A stretch of DNA of 64,000 nucleotides. It comes from Rhizorhapis suberifaciens (lineage in GTDB: Bacteria > Pseudomonadota > Alphaproteobacteria > Sphingomonadales > Sphingomonadaceae). This document shows positions 18,475-27,651 of the stretch, piece after piece. Position numbers and translations under genes: made by a program. The number at the start of each line of letters is the position of its first letter. Position 1 is the first letter of the stretch. The stretch is taken from contig NZ_JACHOV010000011.1 of NCBI RefSeq assembly GCF_014200045.1, positions 86,873 to 150,872 of the forward strand. Direction: 5' to 3'. The notes beneath the pieces were generated by a model, which saw only the letters and a list, made by a program, of their open reading frames with translations, was not told where the DNA came from and ran no database searches.

Positions 18475-19137
18475 ATGACGCTCGCTATCGGCAGTAAGGC
18501 CCCTGACTTCACCGCGCAGACTACACAAGGTGAAATCCGTTTTCATGAATGGCTAGGCGACAGCTGGGGCATGCTTTTTTCGCACCCCAAGGATTTCACT
18601 CCTGTCTGCACTACCGAACTGGGTTATCTTGCGCGTATTACCCCTGAATTTACCAGCCGCAACTGCAAGGTGATCGGCCTGTCAGTGGACCCCGTCGGTG
18701 ATCACGATCGATGGCTTTCAGACATAAAGGCGGCAACCGGCGGCGAAGTCACCTATCCCATTATCGGGGACAGCGACCTGAAAGTCGCCCAAGCCTATGA
18801 GATGCTTCCCGCTGACGCCGGCGACAGCTCCGAGGGCCGCACCGCCGCTGACAACCAGACAGTACGGACGGTTTACCTCATCGGGCCCGACAAGCTCATC
18901 AAGGCGATGCTCAGCTATCCCATGAGCAGTGGCCGCAATTTCGACGAAGTGCTGCGCCTTCTCGACAGCTGCCAACTCACCGCCAAACACAAGGTCGCCA
19001 CTCCGGCGAACTGGAAATCGGGAGAGGATGTCATCATCGTTCCTTCCGTTTCGGACGAGGAAGCAAAGACTCGCTTCCCGGAAGGCTGGAACAGCGTCAC
19101 GCCCTATCTCCGTATCGTTCCCCAACCGCGGGACTAG
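18475..19137 (+). CDS. 1-Cys peroxiredoxin (Prx6/AhpC-TSA family)
   Basis: A 220-residue peroxiredoxin. The peroxidatic cysteine is Cys45 in DFTPVCTTELG, with Thr at the usual place upstream (FTPVCTTE). The extended C-terminal dimerisation domain (VATPANWKSGEDVIIVPSVSDEEA and RFPEGW) marks the 1-Cys/Prx6 subgroup. It reduces peroxides using an external thiol. The ATG at 18475 is chosen over an upstream in-frame ATG at 18436, because family homology begins at MTLAIGSKAPDF. Only 4 nt separate its stop from the next gene, an MBL-rhodanese protein, so both are probably one transcript for oxidative and sulfur stress. Confidence 0.92.
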   Translation: MTLAIGSKAPDFTAQTTQGEIRFHEWLGDSWGMLFSHPKDFTPVCTTELGYLARITPEFTSRNCKVIGLSVDPVGDHDRWLSDIKAATGGEVTYPIIGDSDLKVAQAYEMLPADAGDSSEGRTAADNQTVRTVYLIGPDKLIKAMLSYPMSSGRNFDEVLRLLDSCQLTAKHKVATPANWKSGEDVIIVPSVSDEEAKTRFPEGWNSVTPYLRIVPQPRD

Positions 19138-19141
19138 GCCG

Positions 19142-20185
19142 ATGTACTTCGCGGCCTTCAAGGATGGCGAAGGGTGCAAATCCTACATCATCGCCAACGC
19201 AGAATGTTGCGCTGCGGCCATTATCGATCCGGCTTTGGATCTCGTCGACCGTTATCTGGGAGAGGTCAACAAACAGGGCCTGCGCGTCCGCTACATCATC
19301 GATACCCACACCCATGCCGATCATTTCTCCGGCGCGCGGGCGCTGCGGGAGGCGCTGGGCGCTCCAATTGTCATGCACCGTTTTTCGCCTGCGCCCTATG
19401 TCGACCTGCATGTCGAGGACGGCCACTCTTTGCCCCTCGGCAGCATGCGGATGCATATTCTTCATACGCCGGGACACACTCGCGATTCCATGGCGATCCA
19501 TATCGATGACCGAGTGTTCACCGGCGACACGCTCCTCATTGGCGGCACCGGACGCACCGACCTGCCGAGCGGCAGGCCGGATCAGCTTTACGCCAGCCTT
19601 TTCCATAAGCTGCTGATGCTGCCAGACGAAACCTTGGTGTTCCCGGCGCATGACTATAAGGGGCGTGAAAAGTCCACCATCGGACAAGAACGCCTGGCCA
19701 ACCCCCGTCTTGCCAATGCGCGGCAGGATGATTTCGTAAAGCTGATGAATAGCCTGAATCTCTCCGCTCCAACGCATCTCACAGAAGCACTGCGCACCAA
19801 CATGTCAGGCGGCAAGACAGTGCGGCAACTATTGCAGGAAGCAGGAGCGAAAGTTCCCTTCATGGCGATAAACGAACTGCTCCGCCGCCTCGACACTTGC
19901 GCCAATGATTTCGTGATCCTCGACGTGCGCGAAAAGGATGCCTTCAATGTCGGTCATGTGCCCGGCGCAATTCACCTGCCGCGCGGTCAGTTGGAGCTAA
20001 GGGTCAATGAAGTGCTGCCCGACCCCAGCGTGGAGGTGCTGACCGTCTGCGAATTCGGCAAGATCTCGACACTGGCGGCGGCGACCTTGCATGAACTGGG
20101 CTTTCCCCGCGCCACCGCGCTGGACGGGGGCATGGCGACGTGGCGAGACTATGGCCACCCCATCGAGAGCGGATCGCCGAGCTGA
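19142..20185 (+). CDS. MBL-fold hydrolase with C-terminal rhodanese domain (persulfide-dioxygenase-like)
   Basis: A 347-residue protein with two domains. Residues 1-235 form an ETHE1/glyoxalase-II-like metallo-beta-lactamase domain with the metal motif THTHADH (His56, His58, Asp60, His61), then HTPGHTRDS and VFPAHDYKGRE. Residues about 255-345 form a rhodanese domain with the active-site loop VCEFGKIS (Cys303) and DGGMATW. Such fusions oxidise persulfides and transfer sulfane sulfur. It follows the peroxiredoxin by 4 nt. A longer frame is open from 18929, but that overlaps the peroxiredoxin gene; ATG 19142 matches the family start (MYFAAFKDGEGCKSYI). Confidence 0.9.
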   Translation: MYFAAFKDGEGCKSYIIANAECCAAAIIDPALDLVDRYLGEVNKQGLRVRYIIDTHTHADHFSGARALREALGAPIVMHRFSPAPYVDLHVEDGHSLPLGSMRMHILHTPGHTRDSMAIHIDDRVFTGDTLLIGGTGRTDLPSGRPDQLYASLFHKLLMLPDETLVFPAHDYKGREKSTIGQERLANPRLANARQDDFVKLMNSLNLSAPTHLTEALRTNMSGGKTVRQLLQEAGAKVPFMAINELLRRLDTCANDFVILDVREKDAFNVGHVPGAIHLPRGQLELRVNEVLPDPSVEVLTVCEFGKISTLAAATLHELGFPRATALDGGMATWRDYGHPIESGSPS

Positions 20186-20279
20186 GATGGCATTCAGGAG
20201 AAGTCGGTACAGGACTGCCGTTGGGAGTTGCGCATGGCTGGAACCTCAGCCGCCTTTTCAAGTTTTCTCCGGCGAATAG

Positions 20280-22034
20280 TTATGCCGCGTTCCGCACTTC
20301 CCGGGCAAAACGGGTAAATTCCGAACGCAGGGTTTCGGCTCGACGCGCAATATCGGCTGCCGTGATCAGCAGTCCTTCGGCCGCGTTGCGGACTTGTCGG
20401 GCCTGGTCGGTCAGGTCCACCATGCCCGAAGCAGCGTCGCGGCTGCCTTGCCGAACGAAGCCTAAAGCGCTCACAATTTCATGACTTGAGCGGCTCTGCG
20501 TTTCGACGGCTTCGCCGATAAGATCTGCATTGCGGTCAAGCCCGCGCGCCATGTCCTCCACCAATGTGACGCTGGTCAGAACCTGGCCAGAGGTCTCCGC
20601 AATACGGCCAAGGCGGGCTTCGATCGTGCCTGCAACAATCTGTGTCTGCCGTGCCAATTCTTTCACTTCCAGGGCAACTACAGCAAAGCCCTTGCCCGTT
20701 TCTCCCGCGCGAGCGGCCTCTATGGCTGCGTTAAGCGCAAGCATGTTCGTCTGCCCCGCAATACCGGTGATGAGGCCCAGCGAGGCGTGAATGTCCTTTG
20801 CAAGATCCTCCAAAGCGCGGGCGCGCTCTCGATTCTCTCGACTCTGAGCGTGGACATTATTGCTCTGCTCACGTGCGGAGCGGGTGCTTTCTTCCACATT
20901 GCTGACCATTTTGAGGAGTATGGTGCTCGCTTCCTCGATCTGTGTCATGGATATCGCGATATCCTCGACGTTTCCGGTAGCCGTTTCCACCTGCAGTTCG
21001 GAGCGGGAGGCGGCATCGGACATCCCGCCTGCCATATCGCGCATCGTTGCCGAAGCAGCCGCAAGACCGGCGACCAGATCGGAAAGTCCATGTTCAAAAT
21101 TAGTGAAAAGCCGATCCAGTGTCGCGGCTCGTTCCTTCGCCGCATCGGCGGCGGCGGCTTCAAGCAGTTGCACCTCCTGCTGAGCACGATGCCTTTCCTC
21201 CAGCAGCGCTGTGGCTTCGGCCGAACGGGAGAGCGAAAGCTGGATCGCGCGCGCAATCTCCCCAATTTCGTCCCGCCGTTGCTGATAGGGAACAGGCACG
21301 GCGCTATTGGCGGATTCAGCCGTGAAGCTGGCAATCCGGATCAGCGGTTCCACTAATTCTCTGGATGCAATCCGCAGCACCGCCCAGGCTATGGTAATGC
21401 CCGCGACAAAAACGACGGCAATGACTAGCAGGCTGGCAGAAGTAAGGATGTACAGGCTGATCCTTTCCTTATGGGCGAGCTGTCGCAAACCTTCGCTATA
21501 GCTGTGACTTGCCACAAGGAGCGGATCAACGCTGCTGTAAAGGCGACCGGACATCAGAAATTCCAATCCTTCCTCGCTGTGGGCGCTCAATTCCTGGTTG
21601 AGGTCGGCGAGGGCCGCATCCGCTTCCTTCCGCTGGTCAAGCAGATAGCTGAGTTCGATCCCACCGGCCTTTGCCGGAGCGTTGTCGCGAAGCGCCGCCC
21701 AACCGCTGTTGATAGTGTGTTGGGCATTTTTCAGCGCGCTTTGACCGCCCGGCATCGTGAGATTGCCGCTGCGCACCTTGTTGGCAATGCCAAGCGCTTC
21801 CTCATAGCCGCTGATGACGGTCTGAAGATCGCCGGCCGGTCCCAGGCGGTTGTCGACAAGGCGCGCAAGCCCCGCCTGGTTGACCAGCAGCCCGGCCATT
21901 ACCGATATCGAAAGAACGAGCAGTAGTCCGCATACCAGCCCGACGGCAAACCGGACTCGGGACTTCAGGGACCGGTCTTCCGCAAGCAATGCGCGAATGC
22001 GTTTTACGACCGCGCCTTTGGCATCGTGATACAT
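20280..22034 (-). CDS. Methyl-accepting chemotaxis protein
   Basis: A 584-residue chemoreceptor. One membrane helix lies near residues 28-50 ([22 protein letters not shown]). A periplasmic helical ligand domain follows (about 50-185), then a second membrane helix ([23 protein letters not shown]), a HAMP domain, and a signalling domain with the conserved hairpin tip [29 protein letters not shown]. The ORF is open to 22190, but ATG 22034 has GGGGG upstream and begins just before the basic N terminus. It is downstream of pstA on the same strand, with about 220 bp between. A PHO-box-like triple repeat in that gap hints at a link to phosphate, though its orientation is odd. Confidence 0.88.
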   Translation of the reverse strand: MYHDAKGAVVKRIRALLAEDRSLKSRVRFAVGLVCGLLLVLSISVMAGLLVNQAGLARLVDNRLGPAGDLQTVISGYEEALGIANKVRSGNLTMPGGQSALKNAQHTINSGWAALRDNAPAKAGGIELSYLLDQRKEADAALADLNQELSAHSEEGLEFLMSGRLYSSVDPLLVASHSYSEGLRQLAHKERISLYILTSASLLVIAVVFVAGITIAWAVLRIASRELVEPLIRIASFTAESANSAVPVPYQQRRDEIGEIARAIQLSLSRSAEATALLEERHRAQQEVQLLEAAAADAAKERAATLDRLFTNFEHGLSDLVAGLAAASATMRDMAGGMSDAASRSELQVETATGNVEDIAISMTQIEEASTILLKMVSNVEESTRSAREQSNNVHAQSRENRERARALEDLAKDIHASLGLITGIAGQTNMLALNAAIEAARAGETGKGFAVVALEVKELARQTQIVAGTIEARLGRIAETSGQVLTSVTLVEDMARGLDRNADLIGEAVETQSRSSHEIVSALGFVRQGSRDAASGMVDLTDQARQVRNAAEGLLITAADIARRAETLRSEFTRFAREVRNAA

Positions 22035-22130
22035 TTTCTTACTACCCCCTTTTCGGGGCGCAATTTCCATGCCGGCTGATAAAGAATGGTTAACGCCGCG
22101 CGGGCGATGCAGGAAAAAACTGGGAGAAAA

Positions 22131-22159
22131 CTGACATAAATCTGTCACAAAACTGTCGC
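22131..22159 (+). promoter_or_regulatory. PHO-box-like triple direct repeat, reversed relative to the chemoreceptor gene
   Basis: On the plus strand CTGACAT, CTGTCAC and CTGTCGC occur at 11-bp steps with A/T-rich 4-bp spacers, matching the PhoB site pattern. It lies between pstA (ends 22253) and the chemoreceptor start (22034), both on the minus strand, so it points away from the chemoreceptor. Confidence 0.6.
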
Positions 22160-22252
22160 GCAATATTAAGGTTTCGGATGGTTGTCCCATAAGTGCCGAC
22201 GTTGCGGGCAGTCATCTTCAATAAAACATCCGGGAGCGACCCATGGTTTGGT

Positions 22253-23179
22253 TCACCACCGGGTTTCGAACCGGTTGCGCAGATAAATGGCAAGGCCGTT
22301 CATCGCGAGCAGAAAGAGGAGCAGCACGATAATCGCGGCCGAGGTCTTTGCCACGAAAGCGCTGTCAATCTCATCGGACCACAGGAAGATCTGCACCGGC
22401 AGCACGGTAGCGGGCTCCGTAAAGCCATTTGGCGGAGACGGCACGAAAGCGCGCATGCCGATCATCAGCAGTGGCGCGGTTTCGCCCAGCGCGCGCGCCA
22501 TTCCAATGATGGTGCCGGTGAGAATGCCTGGCAGTGCAAGGGGCAGGACATGATGGAATATGACCTGGACCTTCGAAGCGCCGATACCGAGCGCCGCATC
22601 GCGTATAGAGGGTGGAACCGCCTTGATCGCGTTGCGCCCCGTGATGACGATCACAGGCATGGTCATAAGCGCGAGCGTCAGCCCGCCGACGAGCGGAGCG
22701 GAGCGGGGAAGGTGCATGAAATTGAGAAATATCGATAGGCCAAGCAGACCGAAAATGATCGATGGAACCGCTGCCAGATTGTTGATCGACACCTCGATCA
22801 CATCGGTCCAGCGATTACGAGGCGCATATTCCTCCAAATAGAGGGCGGTGAGCACACCGATGGGAAAGCTGAGCGCCGCTGTCACGGCCATGGTGAGAAG
22901 CGATCCCTTGAACGCACCCCAAATGCCTACCGCTGCCGCAGCTGTCGCGTCCGAAGCGGTCAGGAAGGTCCAGTCAATGCCCCCGATGCCGCCCGCCAGC
23001 ATCGACCACAGCAGGAAGACGAGAAAACCGATCGCCAGCATCATCGCAGCAAAACCCGCCCCGGCGAAGGTCCGTTCAATAAGATTCCGCCTGGCCACAC
23101 GACGTTTCATTGCCTTGGTGGTCCAGTCGGTGGGTCCCCGAAGGACGGTGGGAAGCCCTCGATCCAATATATTACTCAT
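22253..23179 (-). CDS. pstA: Phosphate ABC transporter permease PstA
   Basis: A 308-residue inner-membrane permease with about six helices. The cytoplasmic EAA-type loop, IRDAALGIGASKVQVIFHHVLPLALPGILTGTIIGMARALGETAPLL, is typical of PstA and contacts the ATPase. It overlaps the end of pstC by 8 nt, so the pair is translationally coupled. The expected next gene, pstB (ATPase), is missing: a chemoreceptor gene follows instead. PstB must therefore be supplied from another locus. Confidence 0.93.
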   Translation of the reverse strand: MSNILDRGLPTVLRGPTDWTTKAMKRRVARRNLIERTFAGAGFAAMMLAIGFLVFLLWSMLAGGIGGIDWTFLTASDATAAAAVGIWGAFKGSLLTMAVTAALSFPIGVLTALYLEEYAPRNRWTDVIEVSINNLAAVPSIIFGLLGLSIFLNFMHLPRSAPLVGGLTLALMTMPVIVITGRNAIKAVPPSIRDAALGIGASKVQVIFHHVLPLALPGILTGTIIGMARALGETAPLLMIGMRAFVPSPPNGFTEPATVLPVQIFLWSDEIDSAFVAKTSAAIIVLLLFLLAMNGLAIYLRNRFETRW

Positions 23180-24548
23180 AAGCTTCCCGATAGCGTTTTA
23201 CGATTGTGAGCGCGGCGACGTTGAGCAGCAGAGTGATGACGAACAACACAAGACCCAAGGCGAAGGCAGAGAGTGTCTTGGCGCTGTCGAATTCCTGATC
23301 GCCCGTCAGCAATTGTACAATCTGCGTCGTCACTGTCGTCACGCTAGAGAAGGGATTGAGTGTGAGGTTCGCCGCCATGCCGGCCGCCATCACCACGATC
23401 ATGGTTTCGCCAATGGCGCGGCTGACCGCGAGCAATATGCCGCCGACGATTCCGGGCAACGCGGCGGGGACCAGCACCTTGCGGATCGTCTCCGATTTGG
23501 TGGAGCCGAGGGAAAGCGCGCCATCGCGTATGGAGGACGGGACGGCGGCGATGCTGTCGTCGGACATCGACGAGATCAGCGGAATGATCATTACGCCCAT
23601 CACGAGGCCGGCCGACAAGGCGCTTTCCGAGGTGGGATTTTCCATACCTGTCGCGAGCGCCAGGTGACGTACCATCGGCCCGAGGGTCAGCGCCGCGAAA
23701 TATCCATATACCACGGTGGGAACACCGGCGAGAATCTCAAGAGCCGGCTTGAGCCATGCGCGCAGTCTGGCTGGCGCATATTGGGTGAGATATATGGCGC
23801 ACATGACGCCGATCGGGATTGCGACGACCATCGCTATGATCGCACCAATGAAGATCGTTCCCCAGAACAGCGGCACCGCCCCAAAGCCATTGTCGGCACC
23901 CTGCACGACATCGGTCGACGGCGCCCAATGCGTTCCGAAAAGAAACTCGGTCACAGGGACAAGAGAGAAGAAGCGGCTGGTCTCGAACAGAAGTGACAAG
24001 ACGATGCCGAAGGTGGTGACGAGCGCCACCAGGGACGCCAGCATAAGCGCCACCAACACGGTTCGCTCCACTTTCTGTCGCGCCCGGAACTGCGGTTTGA
24101 TCCGCAGAAATCCCGCAGCAAAGCCCGCCGCCAGCAGCGCGAGCGTCAGGCCTGCGCCGATCAGCGCGTAACTGTGCGTGGCTTGCGCAATAGGTTTTGC
24201 GAGTTCGTAGGCCAGTGGGTTGAATGCGGCCTCAATAGTGCCGTCAGCAAGCCCTCGTGCTTCAGAAATCACCGCGTCACGGTCGATCCCTGCCGCCGGC
24301 AGGTTGCGTGCGGCAGGATTGACAAGGAGCGCACCGAGAACCAGTCGATCGGCGAGAAACGGCCAAATAGCTAGGAAAAAAAGCGCCGGACCCATGGTCC
24401 ACAGCGCGAGATAGCTGCCATGCTGGCTCGGTAGCGAATGCAGGCGCTCGCCCGACCTCAGGGCCAGCGCGCGTGCGCGGCGTCGACCAAAATCCCAGGC
24501 GGCGACGCCCATGAGCGCCGTGACCATAAACATGTGCAGGGGAGTCAC
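23172..24548 (-). CDS. pstC: Phosphate ABC transporter permease PstC
   Basis: About 458 residues, longer than E. coli PstC (319) because of an N-terminal extension with extra hydrophobic segments (about residues 1-160); such long forms are known in alphaproteobacteria. The core contains the permease loop SSIRDGALSLGSTKSETIRKVLVPAALPGIVGGILLAVSRAIGETMIV. The start is uncertain: GTG 24548 with AAAGG 8 nt upstream is chosen; TTG 24554 and ATG 24533 are alternatives. It is third in the order pstS-porin-pstC-pstA. A strong hairpin lies between it and the porin gene and could lower its expression relative to the two upstream genes. Confidence 0.92.
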   Translation of the reverse strand: MTPLHMFMVTALMGVAAWDFGRRRARALALRSGERLHSLPSQHGSYLALWTMGPALFFLAIWPFLADRLVLGALLVNPAARNLPAAGIDRDAVISEARGLADGTIEAAFNPLAYELAKPIAQATHSYALIGAGLTLALLAAGFAAGFLRIKPQFRARQKVERTVLVALMLASLVALVTTFGIVLSLLFETSRFFSLVPVTEFLFGTHWAPSTDVVQGADNGFGAVPLFWGTIFIGAIIAMVVAIPIGVMCAIYLTQYAPARLRAWLKPALEILAGVPTVVYGYFAALTLGPMVRHLALATGMENPTSESALSAGLVMGVMIIPLISSMSDDSIAAVPSSIRDGALSLGSTKSETIRKVLVPAALPGIVGGILLAVSRAIGETMIVVMAAGMAANLTLNPFSSVTTVTTQIVQLLTGDQEFDSAKTLSAFALGLVLFVITLLLNVAALTIVKRYREAYE

Positions 24549-24587
24549 GGCCAAAGCCTTTCACCGAAAGTAACAGTAGAGGAGGGC

Positions 24588-24618
24588 GTGGGCGCCTGTC
24601 GTCAGGACAGGCACCCAC
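24588..24618 (-). terminator. Intercistronic stem-loop between porin and pstC
   Basis: A 13-bp stem (arms 24588-24600 and 24606-24618, one G-U pair in RNA) with a 5-nt loop, 9 nt after the porin stop. No T-run follows on the minus strand, so it is more likely a partial terminator or RNA-stabilising element than a full terminator. Confidence 0.6.
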
Positions 24619-24626
24619 GTTCCGTA

Positions 24627-26198
24627 TCAGAAGTCGAATTGAGCGCGCACCGCGACAGCGTCGCTGGAATATTTGCGCCCGTCGACCGGTGCCGTCGAAG
24701 TCGGCTTCACCGTTGCGGCGAAGGGACCACCTTCAACCTCGGTATGGATATAGTTCACAAGGAAGCGAACATAATCCGTTGGCATCCAGGTCAGGCCAGC
24801 CAGATAGCCGGTCTGGCTGCCACCCTTGCTCAGGCCAGCGGACAGCGGGGCGCATGCCCCGGTGGTGAAGTCATTGGTGCAGCCGTTCTGCAGCTTGCTG
24901 TCCTGCAGGTCGAGATAATCGACACGTCCAATGATCTGGAACGCACCCATGCCGCCCTTGTCGACAGGGTTGAGCACCTTGGTCCGATCCCAAAGACCAT
25001 TTTTGTAGCCGCGGGTTTCGCCCGTCAGGAAGTAGCCGACTTCGAAATGGCCGCCCCAGAAAGAGGGGTTGCCGGTCGGCACGACTTGAGAAACGGCACT
25101 GAACTGGTCAGCGCCGCTCAAAGTGTCGCCGGGGCTATAGGCGCGAACCTTGGCGTACTGGGCTTCACCGCCAATATGCAGCGACTTGAAGACGCCATAG
25201 AGTTCGGCGCCGAATATATCGTCACCCTTGGCCGCGAAGCTGCCGGTGTCGACAAAGCGCTGACTGGTCGTCTGCAGGAAGGGGCGGGCGCGATAACTGA
25301 CGAGCTGGCCGGCCGATGGCGAGCCAGTACCGACGGTTAGTTCCTTCTCGCCGTTATTTTCCTGGAACTCGCGATGCTGGTAGTTCAGGCCCAAGTGCAC
25401 AAAGCCGGGCCCCACATAGGGGGTGTAGGTGGCGCGAGCAGCCGCGATCCATCCCTTGTTGTCAAGCGACGCATCGATCGAGTGGGCAGCGAACAGGCCG
25501 CCATCGAGGCGGAACAGATTGTCCTTGCTCTTGAAACCAACAACCAGACCAAGGCGGCGGGTGTTGCCAAATGCGTCGTTGACCTGGGCCCGTTCGATGA
25601 AGGACGACCAGCGTGAGCTGGTGATCTGCTCCATGCCGTCCAGCGACTCCTGGTTGCCAAGCGTCAGGGTTACAGGACCTTTGTGCGGATTCCAGCTCAG
25701 CACAACGTCGCCAAAGCCGACATTCGAGTTGGCGAAATCCATTTCCGCCTTATAGCCGAAATCGCCCGGCAGCGTGCCTTCGACGCCCAGGCGGACGCGA
25801 CGCACGCGGGTGTTGAAGCCAAAATTGCGCGGGTTGAGATTATCCGGCGTGCTCATCCATGCCGTGTCCATCATGAAGCGGCCACGCACTTTCCAGCTAA
25901 AACCGGAATCGGGATCGGCATATTGCGGCGCACCTTTCCAAACGGGTGCGGCCGTCGCCTGCGCCTTCTTCACTTCGTCGAGCTGTGTCTGCAGCGCTTC
26001 GAGTTGGGCCTGTAGGAGCGCCATTTTGGCATCGGCGTCGGTGGCTTTGGCGTCCGCATCGGAAACCGCCTGCAACGACGGATCGTCGGGCGACACGGCG
26101 TCGGCTGGCGGTTCGGCCATCTGCTGGGCGTGCGCGCCCACAGGAACGACCAGCATGACGGACGCGAGCAAAAGGCTTTTCATAATCGAAATTTTCAT
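24627..26198 (-). CDS. OprP/OprO-type phosphate-selective porin
   Basis: A 523-residue outer-membrane protein. A signal peptide ends at GAHAQQ (about residue 25). A short helical coiled-coil segment (KMALLQAQLEALQTQLDEVKKAQ, about 58-80) follows, as in OprP-type trimers. The rest is a beta barrel rich in alternating aromatic and charged strands (FMMDTAWMS, RRVRLGVEGTLPGDFGYKAEMDF) and ends in FDF with terminal Phe. It sits between pstS and pstC on the same strand, 42 nt after pstS, so it is part of the phosphate operon and probably admits phosphate or polyphosphate. Arginines lining the pore cannot be assigned without a structure. Confidence 0.9.
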   Translation of the reverse strand: MKISIMKSLLLASVMLVVPVGAHAQQMAEPPADAVSPDDPSLQAVSDADAKATDADAKMALLQAQLEALQTQLDEVKKAQATAAPVWKGAPQYADPDSGFSWKVRGRFMMDTAWMSTPDNLNPRNFGFNTRVRRVRLGVEGTLPGDFGYKAEMDFANSNVGFGDVVLSWNPHKGPVTLTLGNQESLDGMEQITSSRWSSFIERAQVNDAFGNTRRLGLVVGFKSKDNLFRLDGGLFAAHSIDASLDNKGWIAAARATYTPYVGPGFVHLGLNYQHREFQENNGEKELTVGTGSPSAGQLVSYRARPFLQTTSQRFVDTGSFAAKGDDIFGAELYGVFKSLHIGGEAQYAKVRAYSPGDTLSGADQFSAVSQVVPTGNPSFWGGHFEVGYFLTGETRGYKNGLWDRTKVLNPVDKGGMGAFQIIGRVDYLDLQDSKLQNGCTNDFTTGACAPLSAGLSKGGSQTGYLAGLTWMPTDYVRFLVNYIHTEVEGGPFAATVKPTSTAPVDGRKYSSDAVAVRAQFDF

Positions 26199-26240
26199 GG
26201 GAACCCCCTTTTTGATATCTAACGGGTGAATTTGGGCTGC

Positions 26241-27281
26241 TTATTTCAGACCGGCAGCGTTTATCGGCGTCATCGAAGTCGCCATGCGTTGCGCCCGGAC
26301 GCGTTCAGCTTCAGGCGAGGCAACCAGCCCGAGTGGCGGCAGATAGCCCTTGGGACCGAAGGCCGTGTCGCGGACATATTGCGCTGCATATTGGCGAATG
26401 CCCGGGATGGCTTGCAGATGCGCGTTCTTGATATAGATGTAGAGTGCGCGTGCGCCGGGATATTTGAAGGAAGAGATCGTCTGGTAGGAAGGCGCGACGC
26501 CATTCAGCGAAATGCCGCGCAGTCTATTCAGATTTTCCTCCAGATAGCTATAGCCGAAGAACCCGACCGCAACCGGATCGCTGCTGAGCTTCTGAACGAT
26601 CAGATTATCGTTTTCGCCTGTGTTGATATAGGCGCCGTCCTCGCGGATATCCTTACAAATTTTATTGTACCGCGCTTCATTGGTCTTCTTCATCGCGGCG
26701 ACCGCCGGATTGGTGTCACAGACAGGATTCATCAGCAGATCTTCGATCGAAGAGCGCGTGCCGGAGGTCGTCGGCGGACCGTAGACGCGGATCGGAATGG
26801 CGGGGAGGCTGGCGTTGACGTCCTTCCATGTCTTGGCCTTGTTGGGCTTGCCGAACGGCTGCGCCGCGATCGCCATGTAGACGTCCTTGACGGACAGGTT
26901 GCGGAGCTGGCCGCCAGTCGCCTGGGCAAGTGAAAGACCGTCAAGGCCGACCTGAACTTCCGTGATCTGCGATACGCCATTGGCATTGCAGGTCTTGAAC
27001 TCGGATAGCTTCAAACGACGCGAAGCATCGAGAATATCAGGATGCTGCGCACCCACGCCGGCGCAGAAGAGCTTAGCACCAGCGCCCGTGCCGGTCGATT
27101 CAACGACAGGGGCAGGCACATTGCGGTTTGCCGCCGCAAATTTCTCCGCAACCGCCTTGCTGAATGGATAAACCGTCGAGGAGCCGACAATGCGGATATT
27201 GCGGCGCATCTGCGCATTTGCTGGTACAAAAGAGACCGCAGCAACTGTGACGGCCAGCACCAACTTTGTCCTTAAATTCAT
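26241..27281 (-). CDS. pstS: Phosphate-binding periplasmic protein PstS
   Basis: A 346-residue substrate-binding protein. The signal peptide runs to VPANAQ (residue 23). Phosphate-binding loops are visible: IVGSSTVYPFSKAVAEKF, ESTGTGAGAKLFCAG, and PPTTSGTRSSIEDLL. It is the first gene of the order pstS-porin-pstC-pstA. A PHO-box-like repeat lies about 75 bp upstream in the correct orientation, so induction by PhoB under phosphate limitation is likely. Confidence 0.93.
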   Translation of the reverse strand: MNLRTKLVLAVTVAAVSFVPANAQMRRNIRIVGSSTVYPFSKAVAEKFAAANRNVPAPVVESTGTGAGAKLFCAGVGAQHPDILDASRRLKLSEFKTCNANGVSQITEVQVGLDGLSLAQATGGQLRNLSVKDVYMAIAAQPFGKPNKAKTWKDVNASLPAIPIRVYGPPTTSGTRSSIEDLLMNPVCDTNPAVAAMKKTNEARYNKICKDIREDGAYINTGENDNLIVQKLSSDPVAVGFFGYSYLEENLNRLRGISLNGVAPSYQTISSFKYPGARALYIYIKNAHLQAIPGIRQYAAQYVRDTAFGPKGYLPPLGLVASPEAERVRAQRMATSMTPINAAGLK

Positions 27282-27355
27282 TTTGCCACCTAATTGTGAT
27301 CCGCCTCCCCCAGCGGAGGTCGAGGTAGCCGATAAAGCGAGGTCGAGACTCCTCC

Positions 27356-27384
27356 GTTACAAATTCATTGCAGTTTTGTGGCAG
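27356..27384 (-). promoter_or_regulatory. PHO-box-like site upstream of pstS
   Basis: Read on the minus strand, CTGCCAC, CTGCAAT and TTGTAAC occur at 11-bp steps with spacers AAAA and GAAT, a degenerate version of the PhoB direct repeat (consensus CTGTCAT). It lies about 75 bp before the pstS ATG, in the orientation expected for activation. Confidence 0.65.
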
Positions 27385-27610
27385 TCGCTGGCGGACGTCG
27401 TCGAGCGCGGCGATTAGCTTTTCAAGGCCCGACCATTTCTTGGCAGATGTTGCGATGGTCGCCTTCATTCTGGCGGCTTGGGACTGCCTGCACCGCGCTC
27501 TGGGCGGGAGGCGGCACCGTCATGCGGTGTCTTCTCTATCGGCGGCCGCTGAGCCGGTCCGCTTCATGATCGTAAGTTCCCGCACGCGGCAAGGTGAGAC
27601 TGCTTGCGAG

Positions 27611-27631
27611 GGGGCGGATCAAGTCCGCCCC
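27611..27631 (-). terminator. Stem-loop after the autotransporter gene
   Basis: A perfect 8-bp stem GGGGCGGA/TCCGCCCC with a 5-nt loop, 20 nt beyond the stop of the autotransporter gene. There is no clear T-run on the minus strand, so intrinsic termination is only suggested. Confidence 0.4.
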
Positions 27632-27651
27632 TCCTCTGCCCTCGGGTCGCC

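Larger units (their letters stand above)
27282..27651. other. Intergenic region: pst promoter and autotransporter 3' end
   Basis: About 370 bases between pstS and the upstream autotransporter gene, both on the minus strand. It holds the PHO-box-like array (27356-27384) and a hairpin (27611-27631). Apart from these I see no gene. Confidence 0.6.

Noticed and set aside
22848..23996. Plus-strand open frame of 382 codons over pstA/pstC
   Set aside because: Antisense to well-supported permease genes; no domain, low-complexity His/Arg/Gly composition.
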